A DNA stretch of 64,000 nucleotides from a gamma proteobacterium symbiont of Ctena orbiculata (GTDB lineage Bacteria > Pseudomonadota > Gammaproteobacteria > Chromatiales > Chromatiaceae): contig QBVC01000007.1 of NCBI GenBank assembly GCA_003058495.1, forward strand, positions 1 to 64,000, read 5' to 3'. Positions 1-8,758 of this stretch are shown here, piece by piece. The translations under genes and the position numbers were made by a program. Under the pieces are notes generated by a model, which saw nothing but the letters and a program-made list of their open reading frames with translations, had not been told where the DNA came from and did no database searches. The first letter of the stretch is position 1; each line of letters begins with the position of its first letter.

Positions 1-845
1 AGAAACCGATCACCCATCAAACCATACAGGAGTCCGGCGTGGCCTGCGAGAGCTGCCACTTCGAGGTGGTGAGCGGAGAGGGAGAGATCGATACCGGCAA
101 TGTCGTCTCCAACGGCTGTCTTACCTGCCACAACCGAAGCCAGACCCTGCTGGCAACCGCGGGTGACCGTGATCTTATGCATGACAGGCATATACCCGCC
201 AAGGCCGACTGTTTCGATTGCCACAGCGTGATCGAACACAGGAACAGAACCGATCATCTCGATTTCGTGCGCAACGATTGCCAGCTCTGCCACGTCGATC
301 AGCACAAGTACCAAAAGCTGTTGCTTTCCGGCGCACCGGTTGACGAGGATATCTCGGGTGACCCGCATCTCATGTACGAGGTCAATACAAACTGCATGGG
401 CTGTCACCTCAAGAAGACGCTGAGTAAAGGGCATGACGTAAGAACCGCCTCGGGCGATACCTGCGCTGCCTGCCATACCGAGCAGCATAGAAAAATGCTC
501 AGTGACTGGAAGAGTCTGCTCAACAGCGAGGTGGCCGACGTGGAAGAGGTCGAGAAGGAAGCCAGGGAGCTCTTCGACGAACTAAAGGGCAGATTGGACA
601 ATCAGGATTTGGTCCAGGCGCAGGAAATGCTCGCCAAGGGCAGAGAGCTTCTCAATATTGTGCGCGTTGGAAACGGCGTACATAACAAAAAATATGCGGT
701 AAACATTCTCGATGGCGCCTTCGCCAATTTCGAGGACACCATTGAACTACTGGAAGAGACAAATGGCAGTGAAAATCTTGCAACAATCAGGCAATCCACT
801 GTAGCGGAGGGCGAGGAGATGCTTAGGAGAACACGATATGAGTGA
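1..845 (+). CDS. Multiheme cytochrome c, C-terminal part (5' end outside window)
   Basis: The open frame enters from base 3 and runs to a TGA at 843-845, so the true start lies upstream. Six CxxCH heme motifs are visible: CESCH (45), CLTCH (117), CFDCH (210), CQLCH (about 282), CMGCH (about 393) and CAACH (about 463), with interspersed His residues that can serve as distal ligands. After the last heme there is a roughly 125-residue Glu/Leu-rich helical tail without Cys. It overlaps the next gene (ferredoxin subunit) by 8 bp, which implies translational coupling. Inference: a periplasmic electron-transfer subunit shuttling electrons between a membrane quinol donor and the molybdoenzyme downstream. 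Total heme number and anchor are unknown because the N-terminus is missing. Confidence 0.9.
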   Translation, partial: KPITHQTIQESGVACESCHFEVVSGEGEIDTGNVVSNGCLTCHNRSQTLLATAGDRDLMHDRHIPAKADCFDCHSVIEHRNRTDHLDFVRNDCQLCHVDQHKYQKLLLSGAPVDEDISGDPHLMYEVNTNCMGCHLKKTLSKGHDVRTASGDTCAACHTEQHRKMLSDWKSLLNSEVADVEEVEKEARELFDELKGRLDNQDLVQAQEMLAKGRELLNIVRVGNGVHNKKYAVNILDGAFANFEDTIELLEETNGSENLATIRQSTVAEGEEMLRRTRYE

Positions 846-1689
846 CAACAAGAGACCAGACATCAACCGTCGAAAATTTCTCAGCGGTGTGGGCACGGCC
901 GCGGTGGGCGCTGCGGCATTGGCGACACCGAGGGTGAGCCTTGAAGCTGCCCAATCCAAGGCGCCACGTTGGGCGATGGTCATGGACCTGAGACGCTGCA
1001 TCGGCTGCAGAGCCTGCACGGTCGCCTGCAAATCGGAAAACGACGTCTCCCTGGGCCGCTTCCGGGCGGTCATCCAAGAGAAAACCATGGGCACCTTTCC
1101 CAATACCAAGAAGGAATTCCTGCCCCTGATGTGCAATCACTGCGAGGGCAATGAGAAGGACGGTGTGCCTCCTTGTGTGAAAATATGTCCGGAATACCCG
1201 GGCAAAAGGGCCAAGTTCAAGACAGCTGACGGCAAGACAGTACGCTATCGCACCGGCGCGACCTACAAGCGTCCTGATGGTCTGATCCTGATAGACAAGG
1301 AAAAATGCATCGGCTGCGGCAAGTGCCTCGACGCCTGCCCTTACGGGGTACGCTCATTTGATCCCTTTGTCAAAGCGGGCGGTGACCCGACGAAGCAGGC
1401 CGCGGATAAATGTGACATGTGCGCGCATCGTCTCGATAACGGGGTCGAGCCCTCCTGCGTCAACACCTGCCAGGGACGCGCACGTATTTTCGGAGACCTC
1501 AACGATCCCAACAGCGAAGTCTCCAAGCTCGTAAAGGAGCACAACCTGGCCAAGGCCGACAATGTACTGCTTCCGCAAGAGGGAACCAATCCGCATGTGT
1601 TCTACATCGATCCCGACAACTTGTTGAAGACCCTCTATACACAGCGAAAGAAGGGCAAGCTGGACCACTTCGTGGACCAGATTCCATAG
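838..1689 (+). CDS. Tat-exported 4x[4Fe-4S] electron-transfer subunit (PsrB/PhsB/DmsB family)
   Basis: 283 residues. The N-terminus carries a twin-arginine signal (NRRKFLSGVG, about residues 11-20) with an Ala-rich hydrophobic stretch. Four Cys groups follow: CIGCRACTVAC, CNHC plus CVKIC, CIGCGKCLDAC and CDMC plus CVNTC, enough for four cubane clusters as in the DMSO reductase beta-subunit family. A Tat signal on the beta subunit is less usual than co-export with the alpha subunit. It sits between the multiheme cytochrome and the catalytic subunit, so it probably wires hemes to the Mo/W site. The ATG overlaps the upstream gene by 8 bp. Confidence 0.93.
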   Translation: MSDNKRPDINRRKFLSGVGTAAVGAAALATPRVSLEAAQSKAPRWAMVMDLRRCIGCRACTVACKSENDVSLGRFRAVIQEKTMGTFPNTKKEFLPLMCNHCEGNEKDGVPPCVKICPEYPGKRAKFKTADGKTVRYRTGATYKRPDGLILIDKEKCIGCGKCLDACPYGVRSFDPFVKAGGDPTKQAADKCDMCAHRLDNGVEPSCVNTCQGRARIFGDLNDPNSEVSKLVKEHNLAKADNVLLPQEGTNPHVFYIDPDNLLKTLYTQRKKGKLDHFVDQIP

Positions 1690-1722
1690 ACCCTGAGCGC
1701 CTGTATCGAGAGAGGAATTGAT

Positions 1723-4248
1723 ATGAAAAAGTTAAATCGTCGTGATTTCATGAAACTGACCGCCGGCAGCGGTTGCGCAGTGGCCACCGGTCTGGGTTGC
1801 AGCCAGAGCGCATTTGCCGGTTCGCTGAAACTGGAGGAGGGAGGAAAGGATTTTTCACCCAAGACCGGCAAGGAGAGAGAGGCGATCCCCACAGCCTGCT
1901 GGCAGTGCGTAACCCGGGACTCCATGATCGGTTATGTGGAGGACGGACGCCTGGTAAAGCTCGAAGGCCATCCCGATTCCATCCGCACCCTCGGCAAGCT
2001 CTGCGCCAAGGGTCAGGCGGGCATCAATCAGGTCTACTTCCCCGACCGGATCCTCCACCCGATGAAACGGGCAGGCAAGCGGGGCGAGCACAAGTGGAAA
2101 AAGATCTCCTGGGACGAGGCCCTCGATCTGATCGTATCCAAGCTGAAACCCCTGCGCGATGCGGGTACCCCCGAACTCTTCATGTATCAGTACGGCAGAC
2201 ACAAGGCGTCCCAGGCCGCGACCATGTACGACTTCATGCAGGCCTACGGCAGCGGCACCATCGGCAACCACACCTCTGTCTGCGAGGCGGCAAAATGGGT
2301 GGGGCAGGAGAGCCTGTGGGGCGGCATGTACGACAACTGGGATTATGACAACACCGATTACGTGGTGATCTTCGGCAGCAATCAGTTTGAGACCCACACC
2401 AACCACATTCCGACCTCCCAGCGCCTGATCCGGGCCAAGGTCGATCGCGGCGTCCCCCTCTACGTCTTCGATGTACGCCTGACAAACACCGCGGCCAAGG
2501 CCGACCAGTGGGTGCCGATCAAGGTGGGGCATGACGGACTGGTGATGCTGGCGATGTGCAACGTCATCATGAACGAGAAGCTCTACCGGAAGGACCACTT
2601 CAAATTCATGCGTGTCAGCGAAGACTACAAGGCGACCGTCGACGAGAAGATAGCCGCGGTGAAGAAGAATGTCGCCGACTACACCCCCGAGTTTGCGGAG
2701 CAGCACAGCGGCGTGCCCGCCGATACCATCCGCAAGATCGCCCGCGGTTTCGCCAAGGCAAAATCGGCCTGCCTGGTCACCTACCGCGGCACGGTCATGC
2801 ACTATCACGGCGCCGATCAGGAGCGGGCGGCAATGCTGTTGTCGGCCATCACCAACAATCTCGATCGCCCGGGCGGTCGTGTCATGGGTGTCGGTGCGGG
2901 CTGGAAGTCCCCCTCCTCCCCCAAGGCGAAGGTCCACAAAACCCTCCACGTCAAGGACGGGTTTCCGGGTGAAGCGGCCTACCCGACTCACCACGTAAGC
3001 CACCAGGTGCTGCCGATGATCAAGGATGGCAACGCGGGCCGCCCGAAGGTCTACTGGTGGAGCTGCTACAATCCCGGATTCATCAATGGCGACAACAGGG
3101 AACTGCAATCGATTCTGCAGGATGAGAGTATCATCCCCTTCCTGATCACCACCACCATCGTCTACGACGAGTCATCCCAGTATGCGGACTTGATCCTGCC
3201 CGACGTCACCTACCTGGAACGCTGGGACTGGGAGGACATGGTGTCGGCAAACCAGATCGCCGAGTTCTACATCCGCCAGCCATTGGTGAAGCCATTGGGC
3301 GAAGCACGCTGCCAGGGCGATGTCTGGCCCGAGCTGGCCAAGCGCATGGGCTTTGAACTGGCCTACTCGAGCAAGGAGGACTTCGTACGCCAGTCCTGCG
3401 AGATGACGCCCGGGGTGCGCGAGGCCGGTGGCTTCGAGTATATGAAGAAGCAGGGGGTATGGCACGATCCGAATGCCAAGCCCAACTACGGCTTCTATGA
3501 GACCAAGGTGGACGTATCCGGCGATGGGGTGATCCTCGATGAGAAGACCGGGGTCTACTGGAACTGGAAAAAGGCGGGGGTCAACAGCGAAGCCGAGGCC
3601 AAGAGCAAGGGCTACCTGGGGACCAAAGGCGCGAAAAAGGCCTATCTGGCGCAAAACATCGACGGCACGGCCTACCTGGCCTATCCGCCCAACACCAAGT
3701 TCGTCAAGGCGGGTTATCTCGACTTCTACTCGGATAACTTCGCCGCCAAGGGCTTACCGCCGTTCCCCGCCTATACGCCGATTCCGGAACACCAGAAGAT
3801 GGCGAAAGACGAGCTGAATCTCACCACCTACAAGGTGGCGGTGCATACCCACTCAAGGACCGCTCACTGCAAGTGGCTCACCGAGATCAAGCACGACAAT
3901 CCCGGCTGGATCAACACCAAGACGGCCGATGAGCGCGGTATAAAGAACGGCGACAAGATCAGGGTCTACAACACCATGGGCGAGATCACCACCACCGCCT
4001 ATGTCACCGAGGGCATTATCCCGGGGGTGATTGCCATATCCCATCACCTGGGCCGCAAACACTCGGGAGTCTATGGCTCGGGCAACAGCTCTCCCACACC
4101 GGGCGGCGCCGCTGCAGATCCTGATGTGAAGAACATATGGTGGAAGAAGCATGGCACCCACCCCAACACCATCATCCCCAACTCATCCGATCCGATCAGC
4201 GGCACCCAGCGATGGATGGACACCGTCGTCAGGGTAGCCAAGGTATAA
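1723..4248 (+). CDS. Tat-exported molybdopterin (bis-MGD) oxidoreductase catalytic subunit with CxxCxxxD cluster motif
   Basis: 841 residues, preceded by a purine-rich SD (agagagga). Tat signal NRRDFMKLTAG near the start. The N-terminal iron-sulfur motif reads C59-x2-C62-x3-D66-x27-C94: the third Cys of the usual CxxCxxxC-x27-C is Asp. The probable Mo/W ligand is Cys187 in NHTSVCEAAKW, as in the Psr/Phs/Arr/Nap groups. The C-terminal molybdopterin dinucleotide-binding region includes THSRTAHCKW and the SHHLGRKHSG stretch. Size and partner subunits fit the polysulfide/thiosulfate/arsenate/selenate reductase branch; no NrfD membrane subunit is visible in the window. The substrate cannot be assigned; phenylacetyl-CoA-oxidoreductase-like enzymes of the same branch are an alternative. 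Confidence 0.88.
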   Translation: MKKLNRRDFMKLTAGSGCAVATGLGCSQSAFAGSLKLEEGGKDFSPKTGKEREAIPTACWQCVTRDSMIGYVEDGRLVKLEGHPDSIRTLGKLCAKGQAGINQVYFPDRILHPMKRAGKRGEHKWKKISWDEALDLIVSKLKPLRDAGTPELFMYQYGRHKASQAATMYDFMQAYGSGTIGNHTSVCEAAKWVGQESLWGGMYDNWDYDNTDYVVIFGSNQFETHTNHIPTSQRLIRAKVDRGVPLYVFDVRLTNTAAKADQWVPIKVGHDGLVMLAMCNVIMNEKLYRKDHFKFMRVSEDYKATVDEKIAAVKKNVADYTPEFAEQHSGVPADTIRKIARGFAKAKSACLVTYRGTVMHYHGADQERAAMLLSAITNNLDRPGGRVMGVGAGWKSPSSPKAKVHKTLHVKDGFPGEAAYPTHHVSHQVLPMIKDGNAGRPKVYWWSCYNPGFINGDNRELQSILQDESIIPFLITTTIVYDESSQYADLILPDVTYLERWDWEDMVSANQIAEFYIRQPLVKPLGEARCQGDVWPELAKRMGFELAYSSKEDFVRQSCEMTPGVREAGGFEYMKKQGVWHDPNAKPNYGFYETKVDVSGDGVILDEKTGVYWNWKKAGVNSEAEAKSKGYLGTKGAKKAYLAQNIDGTAYLAYPPNTKFVKAGYLDFYSDNFAAKGLPPFPAYTPIPEHQKMAKDELNLTTYKVAVHTHSRTAHCKWLTEIKHDNPGWINTKTADERGIKNGDKIRVYNTMGEITTTAYVTEGIIPGVIAISHHLGRKHSGVYGSGNSSPTPGGAAADPDVKNIWWKKHGTHPNTIIPNSSDPISGTQRWMDTVVRVAKV

Positions 4249-4277
4249 ATTGTCTGCAGTGATAGAGGAGCGCCGAA

Positions 4278-4931
4278 ATGGGAACCGACTGGAATGAAAT
4301 GGCCGATAACGCCAAATCAAGGAGTGACATTTACGGGTTGTTGACCCTGGTGTTTCGGGAGGAACCCAGCGAGGCCTTCATCAATGAACTGAGAGGGCCC
4401 CGCTTGGTTCGGGCCTTCTCGAAAATGGATCTGGAACTGGGCGGATCATTCTACAGCGAACCCGTAGCAGCCATAGCCGATCAACTCGCACTTGAATTTT
4501 CGCGGCTGTTTATCGGACCCGGACGACATCTATCCGCCCACGAATCGATCTTCGCCGAAGTGGACGGTGATTCAGGTAGTTTATGGGGCGCCAAAACCGT
4601 TGAAGTGAAGAAGTTCATCGAGACGACCGGACTTGACTACGCCTCCCAGTTCACCGGGCTGCCTGATCATATCAGCGTCGAGCTTGAGTTCATGGAGAAA
4701 CTGACCCTGTGGGAAGCCGCAAAGTGGATGGAGATGGATCGCGAAAGCGCGGAGTACTGCCTCTCGGTCCAGCGCATTTTCCTGCAACAGCATTTACTGG
4801 CTTGGATACCCGGCTTCTGTGACGCGGTGATCGCTCAGGCGGAACTTCCCTTCTACCGGGAAATGGCTGAATTGACGAAAAATTTCCTTGAGCTCGAAGA
4901 GCAGAGCCTGATAATTGAAACAGCCGCCTAG
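4278..4931 (+). CDS. TorD/DmsD-family molybdoenzyme chaperone
   Basis: 217 residues, all-helical composition. It contains the family hallmark region EFSRLFIGPGRHLSAHESIF (E-x-x-R-L-F-x-G-P) at about residues 74-93 and a YASQFTGLPDHISVELEFM stretch matching the PDHxxxELEFM motif of TorD/NarJ chaperones. An SD (gaggag) lies 7 bases before the ATG. It is 29 bp downstream of the catalytic gene, so it most likely binds that subunit's Tat signal and proofreads cofactor loading before export. It acts in the cytoplasm. It is the last gene of the operon. Confidence 0.92.
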   Translation: MGTDWNEMADNAKSRSDIYGLLTLVFREEPSEAFINELRGPRLVRAFSKMDLELGGSFYSEPVAAIADQLALEFSRLFIGPGRHLSAHESIFAEVDGDSGSLWGAKTVEVKKFIETTGLDYASQFTGLPDHISVELEFMEKLTLWEAAKWMEMDRESAEYCLSVQRIFLQQHLLAWIPGFCDAVIAQAELPFYREMAELTKNFLELEEQSLIIETAA

Positions 4932-4982
4932 ATCGCCGGCACAGTTCATCACGAGGAAACAATTGCTCCAAAGCACTTTAAG

Positions 4983-5028
4983 GACCCGAAACGCCTATTC
5001 ACCTAAGGCGTTTCCGGGTCTTTTTTTT
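4983..5028 (+). terminator. Rho-independent terminator of the molybdoenzyme operon
   Basis: Bases 4983-4995 (GACCCGAAACGCC) pair with 5007-5020 (GGCGTTTCCGGGTC) with one bulged base, followed by eight T (5021-5028). It lies 52 bases after the TorD stop. It overlaps the 3' end of the convergent gene at 4995, so the stem also encodes that gene's last codons. Confidence 0.9.
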
Positions 5029-5642
5029 GCCCCATACCGATTGCGCAACACAATCTCCTGATCAGGCTTCATTCCAAGTTCTTTCCCTTCCCTAAGAGCG
5101 AAGCCCGTTGGCGCGCCCAGGTTCATGCGGTGGGCCGCCCACATGGTTCCAAGCAGTTCTGCTCTTGGCGCATAGACCAACAGCATTCCATGGCTGGCAT
5201 CCACCACATGCTGGGTGAAACCTTCAACCTCCTCCTGGCTTGGCAGGTTGCCTTCGACCGGAATGTTGATATAGCGCATACCAAGCGCCTCGGTCTCCTG
5301 TCGATGGTGGCGGGCGCTCTTTTCCGGCGTGCCGAGATCGATTACGGTTTTGAATCCGAACGCGCTCAGTTCCCCAATACGATTGAGGGGACGCCCCATG
5401 GTCGCCCGTAAATAGGGAATGGCGCGTCCAGGATCAGGTATTGCGATCCCATACCCCATCCGTCCCGGCAGCTTTGATGAATGATGGGTCAGGATCTCGG
5501 GCAAGACCCTGCCATCCGGGGTGGTCAGGATCTCGCTATCATCCCTGTTGACTTCACCATCCCCCCACCAACCGCATGCGCGGCTATGCCCCGGCGCCAT
5601 CATAATGATACAGGACAGAACCAGAATCGTGATGAATCTCAT
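4995..5642 (-). CDS. Secreted dual-specificity-phosphatase-like protein lacking the catalytic Cys
   Basis: About 215 residues from the ATG at 5642 (start MRFITILVLSC, signal peptide ending near HSRACGWW). A longer start at 5669 would overlap the upstream stop and is possible. The C-terminal half has the tyrosine/dual-specificity phosphatase fold order (FGFKTVIDLGTP, RYINIPVEG, then LLVYAPRAELLGTMWAAHR). The last segment is where HCxxGxxR belongs, but His, Cys and Arg are replaced (YAPRAELLG), so it is probably a pseudophosphatase. The upstream gene overlaps or abuts, suggesting a two-gene operon. Function unknown. Confidence 0.65.
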   Translation of the reverse strand: MRFITILVLSCIIMMAPGHSRACGWWGDGEVNRDDSEILTTPDGRVLPEILTHHSSKLPGRMGYGIAIPDPGRAIPYLRATMGRPLNRIGELSAFGFKTVIDLGTPEKSARHHRQETEALGMRYINIPVEGNLPSQEEVEGFTQHVVDASHGMLLVYAPRAELLGTMWAAHRMNLGAPTGFALREGKELGMKPDQEIVLRNRYGAKKRPGNALGE

Positions 5643-5661
5643 ACGGATCTCAGCTATGGTT

Positions 5662-6309
5662 TTATGCATCACCACTATTGTAGACCTGATGACTCCTAAT
5701 ATCGAAGACATACCAGACAATAATGCTCATTATTATCATCTCTCCACCATCCTCGATCAGTGCGAACACCGCCTTGCCGAAGGAAACCGCAATGTGAAGC
5801 ATATCGACCAGGCCGCCGAAGAAAGCCAGGGAAACGACCAGGAGAAAAAGATGCCTGGATATCTCCTTCCCTGTGTCGTCACTATATAAATAGGCTCCGG
5901 CGATGAAGCTAAAAAGCAGAAAACCAACGGAACCAAACACCACCAGCTCCCCCAGATCCTGCGCACGCAATCTGAATACCGGCTGAAGATCGTAGAAGTT
6001 AGCCAAAAATGAACCTATATTCTCATGGAGCTGCAAGGAATCGTCGAGGAGTAGATACAAAAACAACACAGACCAGGTGAAATAGATAATACGTCTGCTT
6101 TTTATCGCCAAAACGAACAGCAGCACAAGAATCCAAAATTCCTTGATATACTGATAGACCTCCGCGTACCCGAGATCCCTGTTAATCGAAAAGAGCGTGT
6201 TCGATTTCAAAAAATACTCGACGACAATATGGACAACGATAAACGCCAGATCCGCGAGCAACAGCAAGGCTAGAAATTTAGTCGACCCCTTTTTCAAAAA
6301 AATATTCAT
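5662..6309 (-). CDS. Polytopic membrane protein of unknown function
   Basis: 215 residues with about six hydrophobic segments. Conserved-looking polar motifs sit inside or beside the segments: LLDDSLQLHE, DLGELVVFG, VDMLHIA and EDGGEMIIMS. Such buried acidic/His residues are typical of metal- or lipid-handling membrane proteins, but I do not recognise the family. An AAGAG SD lies before the ATG at 6309. It is transcribed with the pseudophosphatase-like gene. The A+T content is higher than in the flanking respiratory genes. Confidence 0.7.
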   Translation of the reverse strand: MNIFLKKGSTKFLALLLLADLAFIVVHIVVEYFLKSNTLFSINRDLGYAEVYQYIKEFWILVLLFVLAIKSRRIIYFTWSVLFLYLLLDDSLQLHENIGSFLANFYDLQPVFRLRAQDLGELVVFGSVGFLLFSFIAGAYLYSDDTGKEISRHLFLLVVSLAFFGGLVDMLHIAVSFGKAVFALIEDGGEMIIMSIIVWYVFDIRSHQVYNSGDA

Positions 6310-6716
6310 CCAATACTCTTATTCTATGTTTAGTCAACGAACCGAAGGCGCCATCGCATTCGCGACAGGTATCTTGAATCAATGATTGAACGAGTTCGAA
6401 CAGATACGCTTCTAGGACATGACTACAGGCGGCACAGAAACCTTTCTTGCTATTTGGAGTCTCGGTTTATTCACCGTCCTGTTCACTTTATTCCCCTTGT
6501 TAGCTGACTGCCAATAAACATTACCGGGCATTCCAGATGTCATCTCTCTCCTGCCTGCCGGCGAGATTTCCAATCAAACAACTGCTCATGTTGAAACTGA
6601 TTGTGGCGATCTCGCTTGTTTCACGGGTCCCTTAAAATGATTTAGTACGCACCCATCTTCTTGACATGTTTCCTATTTGCTTTATCCCGTCATTACACGC
6701 AATAAGTCATATTACA
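6310..6716. other. A+T-rich intergenic stretch without a recognised gene
   Basis: About 400 bases of A+T-rich DNA between divergent or unrelated genes. No open frame of useful length, no strong hairpin-plus-T terminator and no repeat was recognised. It probably holds the promoter of the minus-strand membrane-protein gene ending at 6309. Confidence 0.5.
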
Positions 6717-6854
6717 TTAAATTACGCCAAACTCTATAAGAATAATAATCGATAAAAGCATAACCAGGACAATTACCCCTGCAATAACGTCATTTTTAGT
6801 TTTTTGTCTTATTGTTTTTTCTAAATTACTTATAAAAGGTCTAAGATTTTCCAC
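6717..6854 (-). CDS. Possible 45-residue single-pass membrane peptide
   Basis: A GTG-initiated frame (start 6854, TAA at 6717-6719) encodes a charged N-terminal half (ENLRPFISNLEKTIRQKTKN) followed by one strongly hydrophobic helix ending LIEFGVI. The amphipathic-then-hydrophobic layout looks protein-like rather than random. The same frame continues upstream, after one TAA, into a 21-residue signal-peptide-like ORF (6879-6944). No convincing SD is seen before the GTG. It is either a small membrane protein or the 3' part of a gene broken by the TAA. Confidence 0.35.
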   Translation of the reverse strand: MENLRPFISNLEKTIRQKTKNDVIAGVIVLVMLLSIIILIEFGVI

Positions 6855-6878
6855 ATGCTTACCGTTTGTTCTCGAATA

Positions 6879-6944
6879 TTACCAAGCTGCGGGTAAAACC
6901 ACTAAAGCAAAAAGCATCAAAGCCAAATTAAATATTGACGTCAT
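6879..6944 (-). CDS. Possible 21-residue hydrophobic peptide, in frame with the next ORF
   Basis: An ATG at 6944 opens a frame for a signal-peptide-like sequence (MTSIFNLALMLFALVVLPAA plus W) ending at TAA 6879-6881. It starts 23 bases after the stop of the upstream FMN-binding protein gene. The next 45-residue ORF lies in exactly the same frame beyond the stop, so the two may once have been a single secreted small protein. Confidence 0.25.
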   Translation of the reverse strand: MTSIFNLALMLFALVVLPAAW

Positions 6945-6967
6945 GGTTAACCCGTTTTCCTACAGTA

Positions 6968-7438
6968 CTATACGCTTCGGATCTTCGGTCGGACGCCGTA
7001 TGTCTCCATCGCCTGCTCTATCTGGCTCTGCTCAGTAGTCCCCGGAAACAACCAATAGCTTGGCGCGACGATTGGCTCGGCCTCCTCGACAGCAACCTTG
7101 ATAATACTGCGAACGGGGAAATTCTCACCGCCAAGCTTGTGCAGCTCATTAAGCAACGGCTCAAACTCCGCATCATCTTTTTCAACGATAGTCGCTTTTC
7201 CTGTCAGCTTGAAGCCTTTTTGCTTGAACACATCGATAAAGCTTACGCAAACAGATGAACTGCTCTTGATATTCGCAACACTCCTCGGCGAAGCGATATT
7301 TGCGATGATTACGGCATCTTCACCGTAGTGTACAAACATCTCCTTCGGCGAGACGTTTGGATTGCCGTCAGGAGTTGCCGTGGCGAGCCAGCACAGCACA
7401 CTGGCCTCAATCGACTTCTTTATATCTGCATCCAGCAT
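6968..7438 (-). CDS. Pyridoxamine 5'-phosphate oxidase-like FMN-binding protein
   Basis: 156 residues from ATG 7438 (MLDADIKKSIEAS); an upstream GTG at 7456 is in frame, but the AGGGG SD favours the ATG. The split-barrel flavin family is indicated by LCWLATATPDGNPNVSPKEM at the N-terminus, then DAVIIANIASPRSVANIK and VCVSFIDVF. Such small proteins bind FMN or related cofactors and often act in detoxification or redox chemistry. No operon partner other than the tiny ORFs just downstream. Confidence 0.8.
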   Translation of the reverse strand: MLDADIKKSIEASVLCWLATATPDGNPNVSPKEMFVHYGEDAVIIANIASPRSVANIKSSSSVCVSFIDVFKQKGFKLTGKATIVEKDDAEFEPLLNELHKLGGENFPVRSIIKVAVEEAEPIVAPSYWLFPGTTEQSQIEQAMETYGVRPKIRSV

Positions 7439-7534
7439 CGAACGTTTTCCCCTCACAGAACGTTAAACTAAGCCGCCGACTCAGGATACCATCAGACTTG
7501 AGGCATCCTGTTTGTTGGGCATGCCACCAGCCGG

Positions 7535-8758
7535 TTATCTCAACTGCCGGGCCGCCACTTTTTGCTTTGTCTCCGGCAAGCCGAACGACAGCAGCGCCGC
7601 CACCAGCACAAAGCCCGCCGACCACCAGAGGCAGCCGGCCAGCCCGTCGAGTTGATATACCAGCCCCGAGAGCACCGTGCCCAGCAGCCGCCCCCCGGCA
7701 TTGGCCATGTAGTAGAAGCCCACGCTCATCGCCACCTTTTCGTGATCGGAATAGGCCAGGATCAGGTAGGAGTGGACCGCGGAGTTGACGGCGAAGACCA
7801 CGCCGAAGAGGATCAGGCCGATCACCAGCACGTAATCGGCGGGCCAGCCCAGCTGCAGGCCGGTGGCGATGGCGATGGGAAACAGGGCCAGGAGAAAGGC
7901 CCAGAGCCTTGCCGTGCCGCCACCCGGACCCTGGCCCTGGTGGCTGCGTCTGACCAGCCTGGGGACGCTGGCCTGGACCATGCCGTAACCGATGATCCAG
8001 ATCGCCAGGTAGCCGCCCACCTGGGTGAACGACCACTGCAACACTTCATAGAGGAAGACCGGCAGGCCCACCACGAACCAGACATCCCGGGAGCCGAAGA
8101 GAAAGAAGCGTGCCGCGGAGAGCCAGTTGATGGCGGCGACGTTGGAGAAGACCTGGGTGAATTTCGGCTTTGACTTCATCTTGCCCAGGCCGCTGGGCAG
8201 GAGGAAGGCGGTGACGATCAGCACCAGCAGCAGCATCCCCGCCAGGGCCGCCAGCGCGCCGCGGAAACCGATCAGTTCCAGCAACGCGGCGCCGACAAAA
8301 TAGCCGCCCCCCTTGAGCGCATTCTTCGAGCCGGTCAGCACCGCCACCCATTTGAAGAGCTTGGACTCGCTGCCGTCCTTCACCATGGTCTTCACCGATG
8401 CCTTGGCCGACATCTTGTTGAGATCCTTGGCGATGCCCGAGAGGGCCTGGGCGAACATCACATAGACGACGGAGAGCCAGGGATCGGGCACGGTCAGCAG
8501 CGACAGCGCCACCACCTGCAGCCCCATGCCGATATGCATGGTCAGGTTGAGACCGATGCGCGCACCCAGCCAGCCGCCCACCAGGTTGGTGACGATGCCG
8601 AAGAACTCGTAGAAGAGAAACAGCATCGCCACTTCGAAGGGGGAGTAGCCCAGCAGGTGGAAGTAGAGCACCACCAGCATGCGGATGGCGCCGTCGGTGA
8701 TGGTGAAGGCCCAGTAGCCGCCGGTGACCACCAGGTAGTTGCGCAGACCCTGATCCAT
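7535..8758 (-). CDS. arsJ: ArsJ, organoarsenical (1-arseno-3-phosphoglycerate) efflux transporter, MFS
   Basis: 407 residues, about 11-12 membrane segments. The start is taken at ATG 8758 ([19 protein letters not shown]), whose first base is shared with the stop of the GAPDH gene (TGATG). The N-terminal pattern RNYLVVTGGYWAFTITDGAI and IAKDLNKMSAKASVK are typical of the ArsJ group. Known biochemistry: GAPDH makes 1-arseno-3-phosphoglycerate from arsenate and glyceraldehyde-3-phosphate, and ArsJ exports it. The overlap with a GAPDH gene supports the assignment strongly. No ArsR or ArsC is adjacent. Confidence 0.9.
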   Translation of the reverse strand: MDQGLRNYLVVTGGYWAFTITDGAIRMLVVLYFHLLGYSPFEVAMLFLFYEFFGIVTNLVGGWLGARIGLNLTMHIGMGLQVVALSLLTVPDPWLSVVYVMFAQALSGIAKDLNKMSAKASVKTMVKDGSESKLFKWVAVLTGSKNALKGGGYFVGAALLELIGFRGALAALAGMLLLVLIVTAFLLPSGLGKMKSKPKFTQVFSNVAAINWLSAARFFLFGSRDVWFVVGLPVFLYEVLQWSFTQVGGYLAIWIIGYGMVQASVPRLVRRSHQGQGPGGGTARLWAFLLALFPIAIATGLQLGWPADYVLVIGLILFGVVFAVNSAVHSYLILAYSDHEKVAMSVGFYYMANAGGRLLGTVLSGLVYQLDGLAGCLWWSAGFVLVAALLSFGLPETKQKVAARQLR

